This document shows positions 43,716 through 55,799 of a DNA stretch of 64,000 bases, in pieces (the stretch's first letter is position 1; each line of letters starts with the position of its first letter). The stretch is from Limnanthes douglasii subsp. nivea (Eukaryota; Streptophyta; Magnoliopsida; Brassicales; Limnanthaceae). The translations under genes were made by a program, and so were the position numbers. Where the stretch lies: assembly GCA_036936605.1 (NCBI GenBank), contig JAUPFV010000002.1:334403215-334467214 (forward strand), in the 5' to 3' direction. The notes under the pieces were generated by a model. The model saw only the letters and a list, made by a program, of their open reading frames with translations, was not told the DNA's origin and searched no databases.

Positions 43716-45507
43716 GGAGATATTGGATAAACATTGGTTATAAGGCGTATCTGTCTGACGCCCAAGGCTAGAAGTGAAGGGGATGATTGGTTATGAAACA
43801 ATATTTTCCAGTCAACTTGTACTATCGGGAGGAAAGGAATGCAAATTCATTATTGATTCAGAAAATTGTGAAAATGTTATCTTTGAAGAAGCTGTGCAGA
43901 AGCTGGCCCTGAAAACAGAAGACCACCCAAACCCCTACAAGCTTGACTGACTAAAGAAAGGTAGTGAGGTAAATATCTTTAGAAGATGTCTAATATCTTT
44001 CTCTGTCGGTAACTATAAGGATAAGGCATGGTGCGATGTCATTGTGATGGATGTGTGTCACTTATTGCTGAGCCAACCATGACAATATGATAGAAGTGTC
44101 ACATATTATGGTAGGAGAAACCGCTGTAGTATCATATGGAATAATGTTAGGTTCATATTAACACCAACTAGGGAGGTATCCCCAAAACCCGCCCTTACCG
44201 TATCACAGGAGTTGGGTAAGAATTTTCTAGCTCAAAAGGCATTTATGAAACATGCTAGTGATACATGGATTGTCTATATTTTGGTGGTTAAATAATTTAA
44301 TACTGATCCATTTACTGGTAAACCTGAGCGAGTTCGACCACTATTAACAGAATTTTCTGTTGTCTTTCCCGATAATCTACCTACAGGTCTTCCTCCATTG
44401 AGAGATATCCAGCACCAGATTGACCTAGTACTGGGTGTTAGCCTACCAAACCGACCGCATTATCGGATGAGCCCAAAAGAGCATGAAGAGCTCCTCAGGC
44501 AAGTGGAAGAACTATTGACAAAAGGTCACATCACGTAAGAGTCTTAGTCATTGTGCAGTTCATGCACTATTAACACCAAAGAAGGATGGCTTAATGATAA
44601 TGTGTGTGGATAGCCGAGCTATTTAACAAAATTACAGTCAGTTATCTATTTCTTATTCCTCTCCTGGATGATTTACTGGATCAGTTGAATGGTGTTATCG
44701 TGTTTATGAAGCTGGATATGAAGAGCGAATGTCACCAGTTATGAGAGACGAGTATAAAACAACTTTCAAGACCCGAGAAAGTTTGTTTGAATGGATGTTA
44801 ATGTCATTCGTTCTTTCCAACGCTCCTAGCACGTTCATGCGCGTTTGAACCAGGTGTTTCGCCCGTTCATCGGAAAATTTCTAGTTGTGTACTTTGATGA
44901 TATTCTTATATATAGTACTACGGAGGATCTGTATCTCCAGTATTTACGAGAGGTGTTGGTTGTTGTGAGGCGAAAGGATTTTTATGGAGGACTCGATAAG
45001 TTTTGTTTTATGACAGATTCGGTCCTCTTCCTGGGGTATGTCGTTTCAAAGGATGGGCTGTCAGTGGATAAGTCGAAAGTAGCAGCAGTGCGTGACTGAC
45101 CTATTCCTACTTCTATTACTGAAGTCCGCTCTTTTCACGGATTGGTCTCCTTTTACAAAAGGTTCATACATAACTTCAGCAATGTCATGGCTCATATTAC
45201 AGATTGTATGAAGGGTAAGACGTTCTGCTGGACCCCTGAAGCAGCTACGGCGTTTGAAGAAATCAAGGTAAGATTGACCACTGCACCAACTCTGGTTTTA
45301 CCTCACTTCTCTATAGGATTTGAACTGCATTATGATGCGTCCGGATTGGGGATTGGAGCTGCACTCAGCCAACGAGGCCGACCTGTAGCATACTTCAGCG
45401 AGAAGTTAAGTGGAGCTAAACTCAACTACAACACCTATGACAAGAAGTTTTATGCAGTTGTACGAGATTTGAAGCATTGGAGTTTCTACTTGGCCTACTT
45501 GACATAA
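43716..45507 (+). pseudogene. Protease-RT-RNase H of the CRM-like element (broken)
   Basis: The protease area is weak. RT becomes clear with the catalytic 'YFDDILIYS' at 44890-44916, then 'FLGYVVSKDGLSVDKSKVAAV' and '[20 protein letters not shown]'. RNase H follows: '[20 protein letters not shown]' with '[20 protein letters not shown]'. The frame ends at 45505-45507 after 'FYLAYLT'. Part of RNase H and the integrase zinc domain are missing: by 45600 the sequence is already near 'CQVAKG', so several hundred bases have been deleted. Confidence 0.85.
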
Positions 45508-46632
45508 CGAGGGGCATGAAAGTAGAGATCAAACCCTTAACTCTGTATCCAGTCAGTTTTTCTAGTCGAATTTTAAGGTGAGATGCTATCCGTTTTGTAG
45601 CTGGTTGTCGGGTTTGCCAGGTGGCAAAAGGTAAATCCTCCAACGCATGTCTATACCTACCACTCCTAATACAGAAGGACCGTGGCGAAGCGTTATCATG
45701 GATTTTGTCTCTGGGCTGCCAAGAACACAGAGAGGTAACAATTCTATTTTTGTGGTGGTTGGCAGGTTTTCTAAGATTACCCACTTCATTGCCTGCAAGA
45801 ACACCACAGATGCTGTGAATGTTGCTAATTTATACTTTCGTGAGGTATACCGCTTAAATGGTCTAGCCTTGACTATCGTTTCTGATCGTGATACGTGGTT
45901 TGTCGGGCATTTTTGGAGGAGTTTGTGGCGTCTCACTAACACAAAGCTGAGTTTTAGCAGCGCGTATCACCTCAGACAGACGACCAAAGCGAGGTAACTA
46001 ATCAAACATTAGGCAACATGTTATGCACAGAGGTCTCTGGGAATTTAAAAGCATGGGATTCCCGCCTTTATCACGTTTAATTCGCCTACAACAGGCACCA
46101 CAAGCGTAGTACTGGGTATAGTTCCTTCATGTTAGTCTATGGTTATAACCCACAGGGTCCTATAGATTTGGCTTTCCTAACGCTTGATAAGGTTACAGCC
46201 AAGATCGAGAACACCATTGCTGATCTATGAGAGATCCATGAGAACACCCGCAAACACCTGGAGGAAACAACACAGAAGTACAAGATTTCTGCAGATAAAA
46301 AGCGTCGACTGGTGAAGTTTGCAGTAGGGGACTTTGTATGGGCATTTTTGCCCAGGGATCGATATCCTATACACGAGTAAAACAAGCTGCCTGGAAGGAA
46401 GGTGGGTCCGTTTGAAATTATTGAAAATATTAATCCCAATGCATACAGGTTGAAGCTACCCAGCCACATGAAGACCCATAACATTTTCAACGTGAAGCAC
46501 CTGGTGCCGTTTACCAATGCTGCTGAGGATGATGAAGCTGAGAATTCGTGGGCGAATTCTTCCGAAGAAGGAGAGGATGATGTAGTTGCACTAGCCCATG
46601 GCTATATGGCCATTTTGGACAAACAAAAATGA
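45508..46632 (+). pseudogene. Integrase of the CRM-like element (broken)
   Basis: The core starts with 'GPWRSVIMDFVSGLPRTQRG' (first Asp) and 'NNSIFVVVGRFSKITHFIAC' (about 45675-45795); the second Asp is in 'TIVSDRDTWFVGHFW'. Stops and frame changes follow to 46400. The C-terminal 'VGPFEIIENINPNAYRLKLP' and 'HNIFNVKHLVPF' (46402-46515) are well kept. The reading frame passes the start of the 3' LTR (46578) and ends at 46630-46632. An integrase end running into the LTR and the lack of a standard chromodomain are traits known for CRM elements. Confidence 0.82.
46563..46577 (+). other. Polypurine tract of the CRM-like element
   Basis: cgaagaaggagagga directly precedes the 3' LTR and is also part of the integrase reading frame. 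Confidence 0.8.
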
Positions 46633-47103
46633 AATTTATTTGGGGCCCAAGTATCTGAATTAGGCACTGTGACCACTCAAATTGAACGCGTTGAGAAGCC
46701 CAACGATTTTCGGGAGCATCACGAGACAAAGCTGGTGATGAAGTTCAAGCCTAAAATTCCATCGTTAAGTCCTCTTTTTACTGTTTTTGTGAATTTTCTG
46801 CATTTTCCTATTTTTGTTGGATTTTATTAAAATACTTAACCAGCTCCAATCGCTTTGAAATTGGGCTGGACTTTATTTTATTTCACAAGGAACAAGCTGT
46901 AATTTTGGGCTAGAGTTTCAAGCACTTTTATAAAAGGCTCTCAACCCCTAGTTTTGCCTCAGACTTTTTTGAATAGAATTTTAGTTTTCTCTAAAGTCTC
47001 TTATACTCTGACCTAGGATTATAGATTATCCATATTATCTGTTTTCATCTTTCTTAATCTGTGTTTTCCGCCACCTGATTCATCTTGTAGCTCGGCGTTA
47101 CCC
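46578..47103 (+). repeat. 3' LTR of the CRM-like element
   Basis: Same start and order as the 5' LTR, with scattered substitutions and small indels. Its last base is C where the 5' LTR has A. Confidence 0.92.
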
Positions 47104-47290
47104 GAATGTGTTAAACATATGTTGTTAGATTCTCCTAAGGGTTTAAGGCAAGATGTACTTACAAGATGGAACTCGACTTTTCTTAAGCTTGAGAGTACTA
47201 TGTTTAATCGTCGTGTATTGATTTGTACAAGGGATTGGTTATTTGGAGAAAAATGTAACTTTTCTAAATTCCAAAAGTTAATTTTTTAAA
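47104..47290 (+). pseudogene. hAT transposase gene, continuation
   Basis: Directly after the gypsy element the sequence reads 'CVKHMLLDSPKGLRQDVLTR' and 'WNSTFLKLE', the conserved 'LDVPTRWNSTYLML' area of plant hAT transposases. The junction codons are restored exactly if the insert and one GAATG copy are removed. The frame ends near 47285 ('SKFQKLIF'), and the C-terminal dimerisation domain is not found. Confidence 0.8.
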
Positions 47291-47489
47291 ATTTATATCT
47301 ATTTCATATGATCCCAATCTCTATTGTTTGATGATATATTCTAGCTTTGCAAGAAGAGAAGATGAACAAGACAAAATTTTTGTAATGTGATGTTTTTTAA
47401 TATTTGTAAGATTGGAATTTAATACTATATAAATTTCATGGTTCACATTATGGGTTTATATTAATTTTTTTAGTTTTTATATTTTCGTG

Positions 47490-47860
47490 TCTAATAGGTC
47501 GTGTTCGTGTTGAACATGTGTATAGGGTTCGTGTTTCGGGTTTGTTTAACAGGACGAACTGTCGGGTTCGTGCTTCGGGTTTGATCCGAAATTCGTGTTA
47601 ACCAGGTCGGGTTCGTGCTTCGGGTTTGACCCGAAATTCGTGTTAACCAGGTCGAGTCCGTGTCAAACAGATGTTTCGTGTTTAAGTACAATTTAGTATC
47701 AAACATATCGGATTCGAATCCGACAGATTTTTAACGGGTCGAGTTCATGTCTTTGGAGCTAACACAAATTTCGGATTCGTATCGTATATTTTAAAGTTTT
47801 GAATTGATCAAACCCGACGCAAACTCATGTGAAACCCAAAATTAACCAGCTTACCAACCG
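47490..47860. repeat. GC-rich subterminal repeats, likely hAT 3' end
   Basis: A unit of about 45 bp (tcgggttcgtgcttcgggtt...aattcgtgttaaccagg) is repeated at about 47567, 47612 and, decayed, further on, with mixed cgggt/acccg orientations. Such repeats are common near hAT ends. The exact terminus is not found. Confidence 0.6.
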
Positions 47861-50099
47861 ATAATCTTTTAGTTGAAAGATTAAATTAATAATCAATTGA
47901 CTAATTTAAGCCTATCATAAAATATCATAACACTACGATCACCCCCTTTCTCTATTATTGAATAACACGAAGTGTTCCTTCGATTATATTCTTTGAACTA
48001 GCCCTTGGACTTGCATTTGTCCCGACTAGTATTCAGCCTAAAAACAGCTAATAAGTTTATTAATATAAGTAATAGAGATGTAAACCAAAACTATCTAGAC
48101 AAGCCTAAATTCTCAATAACTATTCTACTACAACATGTCATATACGTCTTTTTCCTCTTGATTCATTGAATATTTTGATAATATGTATCAACCATAGGAC
48201 AATGACAAACATATAAAATTTAATTTATCCCAAGGCAGAAATAAAATTTGTTCGGTATCCGTTTTATAAAGTTACTGATTTAAGAAATGAATGGCAAAAA
48301 GAGATATGGAGATGTAGGCATCAAAACAAGCAAACTCTTACAAGCAACCTAAAGCACGTTTTGGTGTCTTTCTTTTCTTTCTTGATTGAGGGTGACACAC
48401 AAACCTTCACGTTGAAGCCATCTTTGCTTTTACAGAACGACCAACATCAAATCAAATGAATATGTCTCGCTTTCTGGTTCATCTTATTAGGCAAAACCTC
48501 GACTTGTACTGAAAGAAAATATATTGTCATTTGTGCGTTTACACGGCATAAAAACTCCTTTTAGTCATAAGAAAACAACAATGTTATTGCTGTTAAATTC
48601 ATAGCATAATACACGTGCTATAATATAAAAAATAATTTTAAATAACAATAATAATTGGTTACAATCCAAAATGATCCGAACATTAACCCAAGTCGGCCGA
48701 ACTTAATCTAAAATTGATATAGCGGAGAAAATTAAATAAAAAAATCCAAATAATATGAACCAGGATAGATTGATTATTTCGTTAAAAAATAAATACTATT
48801 CCAACAATAAAAAATTCAAAAATAATAATGTTATAATTTCAAATTACATGTTTATGTTTTGTTGCGACAAAAAAATGTGTTCACTACAAACCATATTTAT
48901 TGCAGTAAATAATTGGTTCGTCGACATAATTCAAATTCTCTAGTATTTTATTCTAATTTTATGAAAAATTTGATTCACCTTTCGCGGAAAAAAGAGTTGA
49001 CATAACAATTTAGTTATTGTAATGTAGTAGCATGTCACGAACCAAAGTTTTTGAAAATATAAAGTTACATGTTTCTGCAGAAAAAGAAGAAAGATTCGAT
49101 GCGGCAATAAAATTGAAGTTTTAAAAATAATAGTTTTGACGGTAGATTTATCATGACAATTTTAATTTTGTCGAGATAAATAGAATTGCTCATTTACAAA
49201 AGAACATATTTTAAAAAAATAAATACGTATTCAATCCGGTATAATTCTTAGGGATTTGTGAAAAACTATAAATATCCTAATAAATTATGATCATTGTAAA
49301 TAAGTGGATGATTTAAGAGATATAAATTATCTTTATAATCTCTTTCTTATTATTAATTATTGTCAAAATTTAATTATTTTTTGGAAAACGTATCGAATAC
49401 ATGTCTTAAGTTCGTTTATACTTTATGGCGACCTTTGAACGAGAGAGGTATTCTATAAACTATGTAAATTCTTGTTTATGGTACTTTATTGTCTACACAA
49501 TAAAAAATAATTAACACCAATGGAAGCGGAAACAAGTATGTGGTTACTACCAAGGTCATTAATCAAGACCTATTTTGATTGAATTTGTGTTTTAGATCAG
49601 GTCATGCAAGGTGGAAAGATAAAATAATTTTCTTGATATAGACATTCAGATATGGGCTATGCTTAAGGAGAAATATAAGTACCACTAAATTTTATCTATC
49701 CAAATGTGAAGTTTATAAGTTTTTAGTATATAAATTATTCTCCTCCAAACTTTTGTATCTAAAGACATAATTGAAGTATGTGTGTTCGTAAAGATGGAGG
49801 AATACTCTGCAAGTATAAATTTTAGAAGTATCAATATGATTGAATCCAAAAAATAAAAATATAATCTAAGAAATTAGCTTGGAACAAAAAAACATAACAA
49901 GTTTTTAATGAGTAAAATATGTTTTTTTATTTATGGTAGACTAGGTTATTTACGAGAGATCACAATCTTGAAAAGAAAAGTGAGAGTGTAAACATTATGA
50001 AAGAGGAAATTGTGGAAATAGTGACATAAGTTAATATTATGAAGAAAAATCCTCTGGTTTGTGGTATTATATGTATGCATTAGTGTATGTTACCCATGA
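47861..50099. other. Intergenic, AT-rich
   Basis: No gene. A CACTACAAACC phrase near 48881 and tcgcgaca-type phrases around 48860-49170 recall CACTA transposon subterminal sequence, but no matching pair of ends was found. Confidence 0.5.
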
Positions 50100-50199
50100 N
50101 NNNNNNNNNNNNNNNNNNNNNNNNNNNNNNNNNNNNNNNNNNNNNNNNNNNNNNNNNNNNNNNNNNNNNNNNNNNNNNNNNNNNNNNNNNNNNNNNNNN
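50100..50199. other. Assembly gap, 100 N
   Basis: Exactly 100 N, so probably a placeholder of unknown true length. Confidence 1.
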
Positions 50200-50339
50200 T
50201 ATTAAGACACCAGACAAAATACTTAGCTTATATAAAAATACACATAATCTATCAAGTTACTTACCAAATTGGTCAAAATCTTATGACCCATAAACAATCG
50301 TGGCCTATAATAAAATCATTTAATTTTTTATTCTTTTTT

Positions 50340-50520
50340 GAGATGGTTGTTGGTTTTGTAAATCGGACCAAACCGAACCAAACTGATTCTTATAGGTTTC
50401 AGTTTGGTTCTGTTTTTCAGTATCTAAAATTTTATCAGTCTGGTCCGGTCCAAATCGATAATCTTAACGGTCCAATCCGGTTCTGTAGAAACTCGGTCCA
50501 AACCGGGCCGATAACAACTA
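50340..50520. repeat. hAT-like non-autonomous repeat fragment
   Basis: Short alternating motifs (accaaaccgaacc, ggttctg, ggtccggtcc, ccaaaccgg) resemble the subterminal style of plant hAT MITEs. No clean ends or TSD were seen. Confidence 0.4.
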
Positions 50521-50799
50521 TATATATATGATTAAAATGGTATATTAACGCGTGAATATAAGAGCTACTTTACAACTTTCATAAATGACACTCTAGATTT
50601 ACTTATCTCTACGACCTTAAGCATAAAGATAAGACCTTTAGTATGTTTAAGGTATTCAGATCATAAGTTGAAAATCAATAAATATTAAGATAAAAATGTC
50701 ACGTAAAGATATACGTGGGGAATATTTCTCATGATAGTTTTTTTAGTTTTTGCGGAGAGCGTTGAATAATCCATCAATGTTCGACGTCTTATGCACTAA

Positions 50800-51150
50800 A
50801 ACAAAATGGGTTGTCTGAGTGCAATAATAGAACTTCAACTAAGATGACGAATATCATCTTAGTTAATTCTAAGTTAAATATTAATTTATGGGGTGAAACT
50901 GTTTTAACTACATGTCATATAACTATTCATATTCGACTTAAAAATCATAATTTCCATATAAGCTATGGGAATATAGACCATCAAATATTAATATTTCAAA
51001 ATATGTTAGGTGTTTAGTGTTTTACAAAAACATGAATCTAAGAAGAATAAAATTAGATCCAAAGGCTATAAGATGTGTGTTTACTGGGTATGTAGCTAAT
51101 AACAAGATTTATAGGCTATTAGACTTGGGGGTCTAACGTGGTGTTTGAAT
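50800..51150 (+). pseudogene. Copia integrase C-terminal remnant
   Basis: 'LSECNNRTSTKMTNIILVNS' and 'NLWGETVLTTCHI' (50811-50920) correspond to the 'GxAERxNRTLxExARxML...FWAEAVxTAxYL' part of copia integrase. After a stop the sequence echoes the 'KxxFxGYxxxxKxYRLxD' stretch near 51050-51125. Confidence 0.7.
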
Positions 51151-51669
51151 TGAATAATTAGATTTTTTTAGTCCAAACTATTTAACAATAATATGACTCA
51201 TACCATAGTCTAAAACAAAGAATGAAATTTTTAAGAAGTATCATTGGTCAAAGAGAAATAAAGTGAACATCTTGGTTAATAGGATAAAATACATAAATGT
51301 CTAGGATATGGTGTTATAATTCTTAAATTATTTTTGCTAATGTAGTAGAAGAAAGTTGTGAAGAAATGATCTAGAAAGTTTTGGTAATGCTTTTTTTTCC
51401 GATAATAACCTTAAATTTTATAACAAAATAATAATGTCCCAAGATTCGACATTTTGGCAAGAGGCCATAAATTATTAAATAAGTTCAATCATGTCTAATC
51501 ATATTTGAAGATTAGTTGATTTACCTTTCGGTTAAGAAGTAATTAGTTGTAAGTGTATCCAAAAATATATATCACACGGATGGTACCATTAAAAATTTTA
51601 AATGAAAATTAGTAATCAAATGTGTTTGATAAAATGAATGAATATTTCACCTTAAAACCTATGATCCGA

Positions 51670-52815
51670 TTTTATGAACCACACGCAAATGAATATCAAA
51701 ACAACTTTGTTGAATGAATATCTTAATGAGCAGGTATATATAGAACAATCCAAAGTTTTTTACTTTGTAGGCTTGTTACATAATTACATGGTCTTAAGAA
51801 ATCACCTAATAAGTGACATGAAAAGTTTGATCATGCAATTATATTCGTCGGGTTTAGATATAACATGGCAGATAAATGTCTATACATTAAAGTTTATAGT
51901 GACATAATGGTCATGATATGTCTACACATTCATGATCTGGTCATATTAAGTAATGATATACATGATATTGTTAAATCAAATATGTTTTTATCTTTTATTT
52001 TTTGTAAAATATCTTAAAGAAGTAAACAATATTTTGGACATAAAGGTATTAAACATAATGGGAGGTTATGCCCTAAATCAATCCGATTATATATAGAATT
52101 ATAAGTTCAAATATTTTAAATTTAGAGAAACACATACACTATATTATCATAGTTTAGAATTCGGAAAGAATAAAGGACGAGCAGTGACTCAATTAGAATA
52201 CACTAGTGAAATATGAAGTTTGATCTATATAATTTTATACAGTATAGTAGATATTTTATTTGCGGTAAGTAAATTAAGTCAATTTACGAGTAATCCAAAT
52301 AAGGAGCATTGAATGCGATTGAAAGGATTTTGAGATACTTAAAGAAGATAAAAAACATATCTACAACGTTTAATGTTTTTCCATGATATTTGGGGGATAC
52401 GCGGATACAAGTTGGATCATTAGTCTAGCCATAACAAATCGGCTATAGGACTGTGTTTACTTTTGCAGGTAGTGCTGTTTCTTAGGGATCAATAAAACAA
52501 ACGTGTATATCCTCTTTAACTATGCAATCTGAGTTAATATCGTTAGCACGAGAAAAAAGTTAAATGGTTAAAAGATCTATTTATGAAGATAACATTCACC
52601 TAAAAGGGGAAAATGACAATCCAAAGTCTTTATGATAGTCAAACAACTTTAGATAGAGTCTACAATGGAATCTACAATGGAAAGTCTACATACATAAATC
52701 TACGACATAAGTATATTAGACAACTAATTCAAAATGAAATTATATCGATCTCATATGTACGTTCGAATGAGAACCTATCAGATCCATTTGCCAAACTATT
52801 GTTCGAAAATTGATA
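51670..52815 (+). pseudogene. Copia RT and RNase H remnant
   Basis: 'QMNIKTTLLNEYLNEQVYIEQ' (51686-51748) is the copia RT motif 'QMDVKTAFLNGxLxEEVYMxQP'. RNase H appears at 52613-52815: 'TIQSLYDSQTTLDRVYNGIYNGKS', 'HKYIRQLIQNEIISISYVRS' and 'ENLSDPFAKLL', matching the end of copia pol. In between the frame is lost. Confidence 0.75.
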
Positions 52816-53049
52816 AGTTCTACCTCTTAAATGATATGATTAAAACTCTTAAATTGATATTAGAAAAATAATGGCAACACAATCCGACTATAAAGAACCT
52901 AGACATCAAAGTTTTAGTAGGTAACAATAAGTTATATGTGAATGGTTCAACATATATAAAATTTAGTTCTATATGTGTTATGTGTGTTATATGTTGGTCG
53001 TTATCAATAAATGATAAGTTTAAAATAAATTTTAATATAATTTGGTCTA

Positions 53050-53553
53050 CGTGTGACTAGGGGTGGCAATTCGGGTGGTGTCCGGCCCGACCCGACCCGA
53101 ACTTAAAACGGGTCGGGTTCGGGTTCAGAAAATATAACCCGCAACCGGGCCGGGTTCGGGTTTCAAATTTGTCCGGCCCGTTCCGGCCCGAAAAATCATA
53201 AAATATATATAAAAATAATATTTCTATATATAATATAAGTAATATTTTTAAAAAATAAATTAATATATTTAAAATAAATTAAAAAATATTTTAAAAATAT
53301 TAAAATTAATGTCCGCGGGTCGGGCCGGGTTGACCGGCGGACATTAGCGGGCGAGTTCGGGTTTGGAAATATGAGTCCGGGAGCGGGTCGGGCCGGGTTG
53401 ACCGGCGGACATTAGCGGGCGAGTTCGGGTTTGGAAATATGAGCCCGGGAGCGGGTCGGGCCGGGTTCGGGCTCAAGTGCAAAAAAAAGTGGGCTCATGC
53501 GGGCTGGCCCAAACGCGGCCCGCGGACAGCCCATTGCCATCCCTACGTGTGAC
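53050..53553. mobile_element. hAT MITE, 488 bp, 8-bp TSD
   Basis: Element 53058-53545 has ends TAGGGGTGGCAAT and (reverse complement) TAGGGATGGCAAT, one mismatch in 13. It is flanked by perfect 8-bp duplications CGTGTGAC (53050-53057 and 53546-53553), the hAT TSD length. The interior is much more GC-rich than its surroundings, with many gggtcggg/cccgaccc motifs. It has no coding capacity. Confidence 0.93.
53315..53475. repeat. 68-bp tandem units inside the hAT MITE
   Basis: gcgggtcgggccgggtt begins at 53315, 53383 and 53451: two full 68-bp units and a partial third, almost identical, so a recent duplication. Confidence 0.92.
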
Positions 53554-54405
53554 ATATGTTTCTAAAGATGAAGAAAACACTACAAGAATTGTACATATAA
53601 AAATCTATGGGTGGTATTACCTCTCATGCGAGAATAAGTTCCTTTCAAGTCGTGATTCTTGAAATGGATAAAACACACGAACAAAATAGTGCTAAGCGAA
53701 ATGCGGACATATAAATTGATGAAAAATTACTTGTGAGATCAAATGGGAGGTTGGTTTAAAGTTACAACTATCAATGTTTTCCGATCTAGCTTTGTTGTCT
53801 TTACACCAATGTATAATTCAAATCAAAAGTTTTTCCATGCATAAAAATTATCTCAATAAAAAACTAAGACATATAATATAATCAAATAAAAAATTATTAA
53901 AAATATTAATTAAATAAGATGATCAAAATTTATCCGAAAATGAGTTCAAATCATTCAAATTAACCTATAATTAGAATAGAAAACTATGTCTTAAAAAAAG
54001 TTGATTATAGTGAAGAAATGCATGACTTACCGCGGTAAAACATGTGTTAATCACGCGTAAAACAAGAGTACTCTTATATATTATTGTAGGTTTTCGCATA
54101 ACCTTTATCAAGAGTTCCATTCACGTAGATAAACTATTTTTTTTTGTTATAATCAAATTTTTCAAAAAGTTATAATATTTATAAATGAGTGTATGATTTA
54201 ATAAATAAAAGTATATATAATCTTTTTCAATTCTCTCTTTGTTATCTATTACTGTCAAACTTTAATTCACGCTTTGATTTTTGATTTCCAATTATTTATA
54301 TAAAAAATAAATTTTTATTACATTTCGGAAAGAGTTTTAACAAAAGATCAAACAAGAAATGATCGAACTAAATATATATAATTTAAATATATTTTTTTAA
54401 TTCTT
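53554..54405. other. Intergenic, AT-rich
   Basis: No gene or repeat recognised. Confidence 0.55.
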
Positions 54406-54459
54406 TTGAAATTCTTTTCACTTTCATCTATTTATGAATTACAAATCAAGATGGTTTCA

Positions 54460-55700
54460 AATTATTGTGTTTATGGTGGATCCCAACCAAGCTCCTCCAT
54501 TAACCCGATGATCATGAGTTACGGACCCCTCTTCGATGATCGATATTATGAGAAGCTCCTCAAACCTGTTGAAGTTGATGAAATCCGAAATTCCCTTTTT
54601 GATATCGAGAATGACAAGGCTCCGGGACCGGACGAATACACCTCGGTTTTCTTATAAACGAATTGGGATCTTGTGGGAACATATTTGATTGATTGTGTTT
54701 GTGAGTTCTTCAACACCGTTAGCCTCCTCCACGCAACAAACCACACCATCCTCGCCCTTATACAAGAAAAAGATAATGATCCCAAGGACAAGGTGCTTTC
54801 GTGGGTGGTTAAAATCTTGTTGATACGTTTTTCTTGCCCAGGAGTTTGTTAGAGGTTCAAACCGTGCAAAACTTTCTCCATGATGGATGCTCGTGGTGGA
54901 TTTTCGCAAAGCTTTTAACACGGTCTCATGGGACTTCCTATCGGCAATCCTCCATGGTATCAGCCTTCCTCCTAAGTTTGTGGGTTGGATTCTTTCTTCC
55001 GTTTCTACATCATCCTTTTCGGTTTCTATTAGTGGCGAGCTTCATGGTTTTTTCTGTGGGCAACGGGGCTTCATGTAAGGTGACCCCATGTCCCCCACCT
55101 TATTCATCATTTTTCTTGAATATCAATCTTGATTGTTAAAGAAAAGATTGAGTGAACCGGGCTTTAAATTCTACTCAAAATGCGCCTGCACGCACACCAC
55201 CCACCTCGTTTTTGCCGACGACTTGATACTTCTTGCGAATTGGGACTAGACATCTGTTAACATCCTTATGGATTGCTTGAGTCAATTGGAGGATGTATTG
55301 GGCCTCTAACCAAACCCATCTAAATCTATAATATACCTAGCCGGAGTTAATGGGATTGTTTATGATGGGATCATGGAGAGAGTCATATTTGAAGTTTGCA
55401 CGTACCTTGTTCGTTACTTGGGGATGCCTTTCGCTCCAATGACAGTCTTAGTTACTGACTTTGCTCCTTTTTCAGAGGCTATCTCGAGTTACATTCGTAA
55501 ATATGTACACATGAAACTTTTCTATGCTAGAAAACTTCAATTGATCACCTCTGTGCTTCAAGGGGTCGAATGCTTTTGGTTCCGCGTATTTCCCTTGCAC
55601 TCGACGGTCCTTAACACCATCCGCTCGCTCTGCCTCAAGTTCTTTTGGGGGTAGACCTGCTCGGATTTCTTAGGACAAAATTTGTAAACCCAATGATGAA
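54460..55700 (+). pseudogene. LINE reverse transcriptase (broken)
   Basis: The start 'NSLFDIENDKAPGPDEYTSV' (54589-54648) is the 'IGxxKAPGPDG' motif of plant LINE RT. Next 'DFRKAFNTVSWDFL' (54896-54937, first catalytic Asp), and 'GDPMSPTLF' (usual GDPLSPYLF) near 55080. The active site 'LVFADDLILL' lies at about 55203-55240. Then 'RYLGMPFAPM' is the usual 'YLGVPL' element, and the frame ends at 55652. At least five stops or frameshifts are seen. Confidence 0.85.
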
Positions 55701-55799
55701 GGGGGCCTGGGCCTTATGGATATCAGAGTTTGGAATCGTGTCCTTCTTACCTGTTCGATCTGGTTATTTCATTCGGGCTCCGAGTCGTTATGAATAAAA

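Larger units (their letters stand above)
41935..47108 (+). mobile_element. Ty3/gypsy element, CRM-like, with two LTRs and 5-bp TSD
   Basis: Element 41940-47103 (5,164 bp) is flanked by GAATG (41935-41939 and 47104-47108). LTRs are 41940-42468 (529 bp) and 46578-47103 (526 bp), both starting TGATGTAGTTGCAC; they are similar but clearly diverged. The primer-binding site tggtatcaaagc fits initiator tRNA-Met. RT and RNase H wording ('[19 protein letters not shown]') and an integrase tail reaching into the 3' LTR resemble the CRM chromovirus branch. It interrupts the hAT gene; removing it and one TSD restores the hAT frame across the junction. Confidence 0.9.
50780..52815 (+). mobile_element. Ty1/copia retrotransposon remnant 2
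   Basis: Integrase, RT and RNase H pieces appear in order on plus and are heavily broken. Ends, LTRs and TSD are not recognised. The upstream part may be lost or lie beyond the N gap. Confidence 0.7.

Noticed and set aside
48860..49180. CACTA transposon end
   Set aside because: A CACTACAA phrase and tcgcgaca-like motifs are present, but no partner end or 3-bp TSD could be matched.
50087..50293. Reading frame across the N run
   Set aside because: It is mostly unknown bases; no evidence of coding.
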